This document shows, one piece after another, positions 55,040 through 64,000 of a DNA stretch of 64,000 nt. This DNA is from Echinarachnius parma. Its lineage: Eukaryota; Echinodermata; Echinoidea; Clypeasteroida; Echinarachniidae. The notes under the pieces were generated by a model. It ran no database searches, was not told the origin of the DNA, and saw only the letters and a list, made by a program, of their open reading frames with translations. The stretch lies in the NCBI GenBank assembly GCA_037951105.1, contig JBAMJV010001852.1:1-64000 (forward strand), read 5' to 3'. The first letter of the stretch is position 1. Each line of letters starts with the position of its first letter. The translations under genes were made by a program, and so were the position numbers.

Positions 55040-57200
55040 CACATCCTTGCCGCACTGTGTAGATGAGACAGTAAAGGATGGAGCCGACTGCATCACCATC
55101 CCAGGCTACTCACTTTGCTGCCGCAGAGACAGACCAAACACAACTGGTGGAGGGATTGCTGTATACTGCCTTGAGGGAATTGCTGTATGCCATGACACCA
55201 AAATTGACCCCATCGACTTTGAACTGATGTGGTTCACAGTGGCCCTTCGATCACAGAAGCTCCTGTGTGCAGCACTTTACAGACCCCCAAAACGCCAACA
55301 GCGACATCATCAACCACCAAGATACTACCACACTTCCTAAACTCGCTGAGATTAATGCCCAGTCTGTGATCCTTCTCGGCGACTTCAACATCCATCACAC
55401 AGACTGGCTTGGTAGCCACACCACTGACACAGCAGGCAGACATACACTGGAGATGTCTAATGCTGTTGGACTGACACAAATTGTCAACGAACCGACTAGG
55501 GAGGACCAGATCCTTGATCTTGTCCTGACTGACCTGACCGCCACGTCATCAACATTTACAAGACTTGGTACTTCTAATCACAACCCAGTACTGGTTAAAT
55601 TGGATCTGCCTGTCTACAGAGACAAGCCGTTTAAACGGAAGGTATGGCGCTATGACAAAGCGGACTACTGGGGAATACGCGGCTACCTCTCTTTAGCAGA
55701 TTGGGCAAGCGCGCTTCAAACAGACCCTGAAACAGCATGCAGCATCATCACCAACATCATATGTGGTAGAAAAGCTTCAAACAAGAAGAGACACTTGTTC
55801 AGGATAATGACAAAAGATGACACGCAGACAAACAAGAACAAATTCACAGACGCTAGAAAGGACTTCAATAGAGCGGAGAAACTAGCAAAGAGACGGCATG
55901 ATACGAAGCTGAAGGAGGAGTAAACCGATGGAAGCCTCAGCAGCAAAGAATGGTGGAATAAAGTAAACACCCTCTCTGGAAGAAAAACCAAAGCTAACAT
56001 ACCAGTCCTGAAGGATGACGACCAAGTCTACACCACTGCGATGGAGAAATCAGAATCACTTGGCAATATCTTTGCAATGAAATGCCACCTTGATGAAGCA
56101 GAAGAGAGCGCTCATGTGGTCATGCAACCAAAGCATCATGTGATGGACAAAGTAGCCTTTAAGGCTAAGAACGTGAAGAGACATCTCAAGAAGCTGAACC
56201 CTGACAAAACAACTGGACCAGACGAGATCCCCAAAGTCCTAAAAGAGTGCAGTGCTGAACTAGCAAGACCACTTAGCTGCCTCTTTGAACTTTGCTTTGC
56301 AGACGAAGTATTTCCAAAGCAGTGGAAGATTGCTCATGTAATTCCAGTTCATAAGAGAGACTCTAAGTCTGATCCATCAATGTACCGTCCTATATCCCTT
56401 CTGAGCAACATAAGCAAGATCATGGAATCAGTAGTGCAGAAGCAACTTCAGAACTACCTTCTGCAACACAACCTCATATATGACAGGCAATTTGGCTTCA
56501 GATCTCATCACAGCACAGCCGACATCGTCACTTTTCTATCTCAGCAATGGTCTAACGCTTTCGATAGAGGACACGAAATACGCCTTGTTGCATTGGACAT
56601 AAAGGGGTTTTTTAAAAAGGTTTGGCATCGTGGCCTAAGTTCCAAGCTGAAAGGTAAAGGTATTTCTGGCAAACTGCCAAACTGGATAGAGAGCTACCTA
56701 TCTAACAAAACGATGAAAGTTGTCCTGTCTGGCCAATCATCCTGCACCACTTCTATCAACGCATCAGTGCGTCAGGGATCTGTACTTGGCCTACTGTTAT
56801 TTTCAGTCTATATCGATGACCTGGGAGATGACTGTGAGAACTCACTGTACCTGTACGCAGATGAAGATCCACTGACGATCCGGAGGCAACACACACAAGC
56901 CTGAATAGAGACCTGGAGAGAATGAAGATGTGGGCTGACAAGTAGAAGGTGACATTTGAACCAACCAAGTGCAAAGCCCTATCAATCTCTAGGTAGAGAA
57001 ATCGAACCATCATTGACCTGTACTTTGGGAATACGAAACTCACAGAGACAGATGAACTTGATTTTAGGAGTCACAGTAGACAGGAAGCTCACATATAAAA
57101 AATCACGACATCCACACTATGTTGGACAAGTACGATACTTCTTTTTATCGGAGATAGCCAAGCTAGCTCGGGTAAAATACACTCATGCAGCCTTGAATGG
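55040..57200 (+). pseudogene. 5'-truncated CR1/Jockey-group LINE (endonuclease and RT)
   Basis: The endonuclease C-terminal half is read across two frames: TGGGIAVYCLEGIAV and LLCAALYRPP (55047-55340), then VILLGDFNIHHTDW and LGTSNHNPVLV (55267-55923). A stop or shift at 55921 separates it from the RT (56041-56904): TGPDEIP, YRPISLLSNISKI, LDIKGFFKKVWH, ASVRQGSVLG and YADE, where the catalytic YADD has lost its last Asp through a frameshift. Shifted frames continue to about 57180 with LERMKMWAD and LGVTVDRKLTYK. At least four frameshifts and stops make it inactive. Moderately high GC marks its coding origin. Confidence 0.85.
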
Positions 57201-57539
57201 ATGCTAGCAATTTTGTCGCAAAGATGTTTGTTATGAACGTCTTAGTGCTGTCTGAGTTGAGGTAAATTGTCTGTGCAGCGTTCACTTCAGTCCCGAGTGT
57301 GGCATTCTGTGTTATCACGTTTGAAAATATTGTCCAAGTACTATACAGTATACTAGTACTAGCTAATGGCGTCTGCGACAAAGAACCGGTTTTCTTCTCT
57401 CTCTTATTTAGTTGCTATTCCCACTGCTACCAGCGGGGAAGTTGATGTCGATGGGAGATCACATTTAAACTTTGAAAAGCATTAATACGCCATTTATAAC
57501 AATTCAGGGGTGTTAATTTTAAAATGTGCGATACGCATT
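57201..57539. other. Stretch with no recognised gene
   Basis: Nothing recognisable was seen here. Confidence 0.4.
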
Positions 57540-58450
57540 TTAGGGTCCGGCCTTCAGTTACGGTGTGATACGCCATCTAGGGTACATTTCAGGAAAGGTG
57601 TGATATGCCCTTTAGTTTCAATTTCAGAAAAGGAACGATACATAGGCCATTTATGGTCAATTTAATAATAATATTGTAAAGCACTTAGAGTTTATTATCA
57701 ATCATATTAGGTGCTATATAAATAGAAACATTATTATTGTTATTAATTTCAGAAAAGGTGTGATACGCCATTTAGGGTCCATTTCAGAAGTGCAATACGC
57801 TATCAGGGTCCAAACAAAAAAGTGCGATATGCCATTAGGGTCCATACAGAAAAAGTGCGATACGTCATTAGGGTCCATTCAGAAATGGTGCGATATGCCA
57901 TTTTTTGCCATTAGGGTCCTTTTCAGAAATAGTGCGATACACCATTTAGGGTCCATTTCAGAAGTGCAATACGCCATTAGGGTCCATTAAAAAAAAAGTG
58001 TGATACGCCATTAGGGTCTATACAGAAAAAGTGCACTATGCCATTAGGGTCCATTCAGAAATAGTGCGATACGCCATTTCTAGACATTAGGATCCTTTTC
58101 AGAAAAGGTGCGATACGCCATTTAGGGTCCATTTCGAAAGTGCAATACGCCATGAGGGTCCGTACAGAAAAAGTGCGATACCGTTAGGTCCATTCATAAA
58201 TAGTGTGATACGCAATTTTTTGCCATTAGGGTCCTTTTCAGAAAAGGTGCGAGACGCCATTAAGGGTCCATTTCGGAAGTGTAATACGCCATGAGGGTCC
58301 GTACAGAAAAAGTGCGATACGCTGTTAGGGTCATATCATAAATGGTGCGATACGCAATTTTTTGTCATTAGGGTCCTTTTCAGAAAAGGTGCGATACGCC
58401 ATTTAGGGTCCATTTCGGAAGTGTAATACACCTTTTTAGGGTCCATTACA
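57540..58450. repeat. Satellite, ~33-bp unit with higher-order pattern
   Basis: More than 20 units of GTGCGATACGCCATTTAGGG plus TCCATTTCAGAAA, with variants (CAATACGCCAT, TTTTTTGCCATTAGGGTCC) recurring in the same order at roughly 180-190 bp in the right half. A typical dispersed AT-rich fragment interrupts it near 57655-57750. Confidence 0.88.
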
Positions 58451-58563
58451 AATGGGTGGGTATCACTTTAGTACGCGAGTGACCTAGTTTCTAGTTTCTA
58501 ATGAAAAATATAATTATGCACTGACGATTGGTAGTGGATCGATTTGGTGCATATCCTAGTATA

Positions 58564-58754
58564 CAGTTGTTAACTGGTGGTGGAGGTAAAAGCACGGAAT
58601 ATTCCACTCCCGAGGGATTTTAAATGCTATTGAGGGAAGTGTAAATAAGTCCCGAGACGAACGTAGTCGAGGGACTTATTTTCTTCACGAAATACCATTT
58701 TAAATTCCCGAGGGGAACATTCCATGATTTTCCCGACAGTAAAGTTAACAACTG
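58564..58754. mobile_element. Hairpin MITE, CAGTTGTTAACT family, copy 2
   Basis: Ends CAGTTGTTAACT and AGTTAACAACTG bracket a 191-bp hairpin, nearly identical to the element at 53847-54031 except for a 4-bp insertion at the loop (AGACGAACGTAGTCG). Both copies are preceded by TATA or TA and followed by TTTTATC. Confidence 0.85.
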
Positions 58755-60184
58755 TTTTATCTTCTTGAGCCCACTGAGCGCTTGGAAGGAATACTCCCCA
58801 GGGAGTGGAGATGGTGCACACAATGTGTGCTGGTTTGCATTGTATCCTATGAGTAGTATAGGTCGGTACCCCTCGGCACAACATACTCCTGCCACTCCTG
58901 CAGGAGTATACAATATGAATTATGAATATGTTTTAATGATATCAAAGTATGGGTTTTTAATGTGAGTTTATATGTTTGAATGTGTATAGAGCGATGTATT
59001 GTCAGGGAAACAAAGTTATTATGAATTAGGGGATTTTTTTTGATTGATTGAATTTTTTTTTTTTATCATATTTTTTTGTATCATTATTTTTTAGGAAATG
59101 GGTATTTGCTTCTTTTTGTAGAATAAGTTTTATTTATCTGTATGTCAATGAGAAATTGTGCATAACTGCGATTTATGAAAAATATGGATATGGATATGTA
59201 TGAATATCTATGTTTGATGGAGGATTGAAAATGGAGGTGAAGTACTAATATCAGTTTAATAGAAATTTAATAGAAAAGAAATTTAATAGAAAAGAATAGC
59301 AGATAGTATAAATTTGGGTATTATTAAGTATGATAAGTGTGACTATTGGAATAGAGTGTATCAATAGTGAGCAAAATACGGAGATTACGGTGGTTATCTG
59401 TCCAATGTATCAGTTGTATGGTATCAACCAACTGTCCGAACATGTTCGCTCTAACGCAGGAAGTGATAATGAGTCATAGTGGCTGGTATCTCTATGCTGG
59501 TAGTTTGGAAACCAAAACCATTTGCTATACTGGTCTGTCTGAACCCGATTGTATGTGTATATTAATTTCTTGCTTGTGAGTTAATACACAAAGGGGAGTC
59601 TGATATCATATATTATGTATTCGAATGTTTTTTGTAAGTGAGATTTAATACTAGTTAGCCTGGTCCTAGGATGTGTATTGGTGGTTATAATATACCACTG
59701 TGATATCTGGAAGCCATAGATGAGGGTTTGTTTTTAGTTACAAATGCGGGGAGTGAATGATTGGATTAATTTTGGTGAACCAGGACCATGCGGCGTCCGT
59801 TTTATAACCCACAATGGCTTATCATAGTCAAGCAGGAGCACGTTCATAACTGTTCATTGTATACTACATTTTTGTTACAAATGCGGGTAGAGATCGTTCA
59901 TATTAATTTTGGTAAAACGGGGACCAGCGCCCGTTTCATAGCCCACACTGGCTTATCATAGTTAAACAAGGAATAGGAAAATATGATATCTACTAAAACT
60001 TCTGAATTTAGAAACAACCACCCTGTATTCTTACACTAAACTTACCTTAAATCAAGTTATTTATTGACTGAATGTCCGGTATAGTTTAATAGATTGAGTT
60101 AATTTTAAAGCAAACATATAATTACGAGGAGAGTGTTAATTGTTAAGTAAATGAATGATTGTCTTATTGTTGGTAATCTAACAG
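58755..60184. other. Stretch with a ~136-bp tandem duplication, no gene
   Basis: 59736-59835 and 59872-59970 share TTACAAATGCGGG, ATTAATTTTGGT and CACA.TGGCTTATCATAG. No conserved frame was recognised. Confidence 0.5.
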
Positions 60185-60549
60185 TCAGGGACAAGGTGAT
60201 TTAGGAAGTTCCAAGTTTACACGGAAACAAGTACCTGTCGGCACTTTCCGGTTACGTAATAGTAACTCATGGGGAATAGACGAGATCAATGGCTTTACAT
60301 ACTATGCTTTATATTATGTACCCACATAATCTACCCACATAATCTACCATGACCTATCACGATCTGTGATATTTAGTCGTTATGGTTGTAGGTTTATGTA
60401 TTTAACAAAATAGTCGTACAGAAGAACACGGTTAGAAAGTATGGAATTGTATTTGCCAATGTTATGTGAACTTGTAGGAGAACGTACATTATTATACGTT
60501 TATTTTTTTCCCTTCATTATTTGTTTCAGATCACAACCTCTATGAATTA
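60185..60549 (+). repeat. Duplicated segment, copy 1 (same as 61262-61632)
   Basis: Motifs GTTCCAAGTTTACACGGAAA, TTACGTAATA, GCTTTATATTATGTA, TTGTAGGAGAACGT and CAGATCACAACCTCTA occur in the same order as in 61262-61632, with about 15-20% divergence by eye. A TTAA element adjoins its right end. Confidence 0.75.
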
Positions 60550-61104
60550 TTAAAGTCATACCTGTAAAGTGTCCAAATCCACGAAAATTACTTGGAGCTT
60601 CCTCGTTTCTCTTCTACCGTGTTGTTCAGCTTATGGTAAGAGAAGAATAAAATAGGGATTGATTTTTTCAAATGTCCCTTTAGTATGATGACAATTATCA
60701 TTGAAAATCATTATTTCTAAAGCGTTAATCAACGCAATTGAAAAAAAGTACAATTGTTGTAGCTAAACGCGTCCGCATTGCAGCATGCGTGGGAACATTC
60801 CGGAGATTGAACTTTGAGGCGAGCGAGTGCAAATTCCATGAATGCTGTACTATGTGTGTAAATATACACGGGTGCGAATATCTCAAACGGATCATTCATT
60901 ACTGCGACAAATGTATGGCAGACCATCAGTATTCGGTGATAAAATATGAACTCAATATTCGTTTGTTTCACTAGGTAAACAGTGTTCGTTTTCTTTCAAA
61001 CTTTCACAAATCTTTCAATTGTATTTTACAATGATATTGATATAGGATTGAAGTCTCAAATGTCATTTTGTGCAATATCTGACACTTTACAGGTATCACT
61101 TTAA
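60550..61104. mobile_element. TTAA-flanked MITE, family D
   Basis: TTAA at 60550-60553 and 61101-61104 bracket a 547-bp element with ends AGTCATACCTGTAAAGTGTC and the complement of AGTGATACCTGTAAAGTGTC. A Cys-rich frame inside (60738-60974) has no recognised domain and is probably fortuitous. Confidence 0.85.
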
Positions 61105-61261
61105 TGTCATATTTTCACAATCTGGCTGCTCAGTAGTAGTATTTAGTACGCAGAGTAAACTTCAAGCTAGGTATCAATGTATATGGTTTATAATGATAAA
61201 TGTGGAAATTGTAATGTTGCTTGGTGAGAGTACAGCCTAATATTTGTGTACACATTCATGT

Positions 61262-61632
61262 AATGAGGAAGCTCCAAGTTTAAGCACTCACGGAAAAAAG
61301 TTCCAGCCACTTTTCGGTTACGTAATAACACCGCGTGGAGTAAAAAATAGTCAAGATCAATAGCTTTATAACATGCTTTATATTATGTATTGAGCCAATT
61401 AACCCGCAAAATTTATTATGATCTATCATCTGTGAGATTCGGGTGGTTTTGGTTGTAGGTTCATTTAACAGAGTAGGCATGCATGGAATATAACACGTTC
61501 GGAAAGTATCGAACTGTATTCGCCAATATTATCTAAACTTGTAGGAGAACGTTCATTATATCATAAACGTAGTTGCTGTGTTGTTTTTTTTGCTTCTTCA
61601 TTATTTGTATCAGATCACAACCTCTACAATAA
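61262..61632 (+). repeat. Duplicated segment, copy 2, within the left arm
   Basis: Matches 60185-60549 in direct orientation and 63590-63960 in inverted orientation, so this block is present three times in 4 kb. Confidence 0.75.
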
Positions 61633-61708
61633 TGTTTGCTTCTGTTGTAGTATAAGTTTTATTTATGTTAAATTTAGTTAAATATGTTTTTGTATTATGT
61701 ACTTCTAG

Positions 61709-61945
61709 GAGTAAACTCGGAGCAACTCGGAGTAAACTCGGAGCAACTCGGAGTAAACTCGGAGCAACTCGGAGCAACTCGGAGTAAACTCGGAGAAACT
61801 CGGAGCAACTCGGAGTAAACTCGGAGCAACTCGGAGTAAACTCGGAGTAAAACTCGGAGCAACTCGGAGTAAACTCGGAGCAACTCGGAGCAACTCGAAG
61901 TAAACTCGGAGCAACTCGAAGTTAACTCGGAGCAACTCGGCACAT
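61709..61945. repeat. ACTCGGAGCA/ACTCGGAGTAA array, left outer
   Basis: About 22 units of two alternating words, 10-bp ACTCGGAGCA and 11-bp ACTCGGAGTAA. Their irregular order keeps all frames open, creating the spurious SCSEFTP/LLRV-rich proteins. Confidence 0.92.
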
Positions 61946-62211
61946 TTTGGAACAACTCGCCACAATTCGCAGAGGGGTCAGAATAATTCAAACATTTGAA
62001 ATATTGAAACATTGAAATAATGAAACATTGAAATATTGACCCAAAGAAGTATTCTAAAATGAACTTCGTTTTTAAAATTTGTAAGGTGGTTTTCATCAAA
62101 CTGGTTGAAAAAAAAAAACTGACTGTTGCTCAACCTGCAAAAATTGTAAGACTAGTGTTATAATCAACCAGACACAATGATTCGCACAGAGGTCGTAATA
62201 TCATGAATTGG

Positions 62212-62350
62212 ACCAACTCGGAACAACTCGGAGTAAACTCGGAGCAACTCGGAGTAAACTCGGAGCAACTCGGAGTAAACTCGGAGCAACTCGGAGCAAC
62301 TCGGAGTAAACTCGGAGCAACTCGGAGCAACTCGGAGTACACTCGGAGCA
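62212..62350. repeat. ACTCGGAGCA/ACTCGGAGTAA array, left inner
   Basis: About 13 units of the same two words, separated from the outer array by roughly 265 bp of unique arm sequence. Confidence 0.92.
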
Positions 62351-62824
62351 CATGCACATGCACATGTTTGAAATATTGACCCGAGCGTGGATCGGCTTTA
62401 TAAAACTAAATGAAAATCACCTTACGTATAATAAATAAGGATGATTACCCTCAATGTCATTTGAGACACGATAATCTCAACAAGGGGGGAGAAGGACATG
62501 TACAAACATGTTTGCAGTAAATTATCAGCTCAACCCTGATCGATTAAAATGGTCAAAGAAAACCATACAAGCAAGGTTTAGTATACACGAGTTAGTTCGA
62601 ATATACTTCTTCGACCATTTTAATCGATCAGGGTAGCTGGTAATGTATTGCAAACATGCTTGTACATGTCCTGCTCCCCCCTTGTTGAGAATATCGAGTC
62701 TCAAATGACATTGAGGGTAATCATCCTTATTTATTATACGTCAGGTGATTTTCATTTAGTTTTATAAAGCAGATCCAAGCTCGGGTCAATATTTCAAACA
62801 TGTTTGAATTATTCTGACCCCTTT

Positions 62825-63055
62825 TCGAGTTGTCCCGAGGTGTTCCGAGTTTACTCCGAGTTGCTCCGAGTTGCTCCGAATTTACTCCGAGTTTACTCCG
62901 AGTTGCTCCGAGTTTACTCCGAGTTGCTCCGAGTTTTTTTCCGAGTTGCTCCGAGTTTACTCCGAGTTGCTCCGAGATTTTTCTGAGTTGCTCCGAGTTT
63001 ACTCCGAGTTGCTCCGAGTTGCTCCGAGTTTAATCCGAGTTGCTCCGAGTTGGTC
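62825..63055. repeat. Same array, right inner (inverted)
   Basis: About 21 units in complementary orientation (TGCTCCGAGT and TTTACTCCGAGT), more diverged and longer than the left inner array, so the arms are not equal in copy number. Confidence 0.92.
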
Positions 63056-63329
63056 CAATTCATGACATTACGACCTCTGTGCGAATCATTGTGTCTGGTT
63101 GATTATAACTTTAGTCTTACAATTTGTGCAGGTTGAGCAACAGTCAGTTTGTGTTTTTCAACCAGTTTGATGAAAACCACCTTACAAATTATAAAAACGA
63201 AGTTCATTTTAGAATACTTCTTTGGGTCAATATTTCAATGTTTCATTATTTCAATGTTTCAATATTTCAATATTTCAAATGTTTGATTATTCTGACCCCT
63301 CTGCGAATTGTGGCGAGTTGTTCCAAAAT

Positions 63330-63580
63330 GTGCCGAGTTGCTCCGAGTTTACTCAGAGTTGCTCCGAGTTGCTCCAAGTTTACTCCGAGTTGCTCCGAGC
63401 TTTACTCCGAGTTTACTCCGAGTTGCTCCGAGTTTACTCCGAGTTGCTCCGAGTTGCTCCGAGTCTACTCCGAGTTGCTCCGAGTTGCTCCGAGTTTACT
63501 CCGAGTTGCTCCGAGTTTACTCCGAGTTCCCCCGAGTTTACTCCGAGTAGCTCCGAGTTTACTCCGAGTTGCTCCGAGTT
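63330..63580. repeat. Same array, right outer (inverted)
   Basis: About 23 units in complementary orientation, with variants such as TTCCCCCGAGT. Corresponds to 61709-61945. Confidence 0.92.
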
Positions 63581-64000
63581 GTGATCTGATACAAATAATG
63601 AAGAAGCAAAAAAACAAAAAAAAAACAGAGCAACTACGTTTATGATAAAATGAACGTTCTCCTACAAGTTTAGATAATATTGGCGAATACAGTTCGATAC
63701 TTTCCGAACGTGTTATATTCCATGCATGCCTACTTTGTTAAATGAACCTACAACCAAAACCACCCAAATCTCACAGATGATAGGTCATAATAAATTATGC
63801 GGGTTAATTGGCTCAGTACATAATATAAAGCATGTTATAAAGCTATTGATCTTGACTATTTTTTACTCCACGCGGTGTTATTACGTAACCGGAAAGTGGC
63901 TGGAACTTGTTTCCGTGTGTGCTTAAACTTGGAGCTTCCTCATTACATGAATGTGTACACAAATATTAGGCTGTACACTCACCAAGCAACATTACAATTT

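Larger units (their letters stand above)
61206..64000. repeat. Giant inverted repeat, arms of about 1.35 kb
   Basis: 61206 onward and the window end at 64000 are exact inverse complements at the start, and correspondence continues to about 62560 and 62606. That leaves a loop of about 45 bp around 62580. Paired landmarks: TAGGCTGTAC at the outer ends, GTAGGAGAACGTTCATT, the repeat arrays, CAATGATTCGCACAGAGG and GATCGATTAAAATGGTC near the centre. The right arm runs to the window end, so the true length is unknown. No transposase or open gene is present. Long-inverted-repeat (foldback) elements with arrays in their arms, such as the sea urchin TU elements, are the closest known structural type. 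Confidence 0.88.

Noticed and set aside
58620..58913. Frames over the MITE at 58564
   Set aside because: They cross the hairpin MITE and its flank, with no conserved domain.
60738..60974. Cys-rich 78-residue frame as a gene
   Set aside because: It lies within a TTAA MITE and has no recognisable domain, upstream exon or conservation evidence.
61695..62363. Long frames rich in SCSEFTP and LLRV
   Set aside because: They are translations of the 10/11-bp array; every frame is open because the unit lacks stops. Not proteins. The same applies to 62804-63645.

Overview
The window is eukaryotic, almost certainly from an invertebrate animal genome: AT-rich, nearly gene-free and packed with transposable elements. 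The evidence is a spliced protein-coding gene fragment with GT-AG introns, several clades of non-LTR retrotransposon (LINE), hAT-, Tc1/mariner-, CACTG- and TTAA-type DNA transposon derivatives (MITEs), tRNA-like Pol III units, satellites and many long poly(dG)/poly(dC) tracts. No prokaryotic operons, rRNA or CRISPR array are present. A marine invertebrate is plausible, but the species cannot be fixed from sequence alone.

Layout. 1-5.9 kb: a tandem segmental duplication (about 795-2212 and 2213-3725), each copy broken by a different MITE, then nested hairpin elements and a G-rich minisatellite. 6.0-12.6 kb: a TA-flanked inverted-repeat element with a TTAA element nested in it, a SINE-like repeat, a short telomere-like run and a palindromic mariner-type element. 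12.75-19.83 kb: a nearly complete LINE on the minus strand (coiled-coil/RRM ORF1; endonuclease-RT ORF2) with a 14-bp target-site duplication; ORF2 is broken by a 958-bp palindrome, a frameshift and a stop codon. 20-26.2 kb: MITEs, including a TTAA element built of degenerate 10-bp repeats. 26.6-27.6 kb: tRNA-Gly-like units in tandem and inverted order. 27.9-29.7 kb: two palindromic mariner-type elements sharing one TA, followed at 29695-29741 by a hammerhead ribozyme motif. 30-33 kb: a satellite of roughly 100 bp whose unit looks like fused transposon ends, interrupted by a TTAA element. 33.9-35.0 kb: a LINE 3' end. 35.08-39.88 kb: a large CACTG-ended element with tandem arrays inside both ends. 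40-44.5 kb: eroded LINE fragments on both strands. 47.2-48.1 kb: the only convincing host gene, the two last exons of a putative P-loop GTPase ending in a CaaX box, on the minus strand. 48.8-51.9 kb: two repeat-built inverted-repeat elements. 52.4-57.2 kb: LINE remnants. 57.5-58.5 kb: a satellite. 60.2-64.0 kb: a duplicated segment and a giant inverted repeat (61206-64000) carrying arrays of 10/11-bp units.

The features do not form a pathway. They form a layered record of insertions, many datable relative to one another because pre-insertion sites survive beside filled ones. The most distinctive items are the hammerhead motif, the giant hairpin, the recurring class of inverted-repeat elements made of degenerate 10-12-bp repeats, the rearranged tRNA-like units and the CaaX GTPase exons. 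All calls were made by eye, without alignment or database search.
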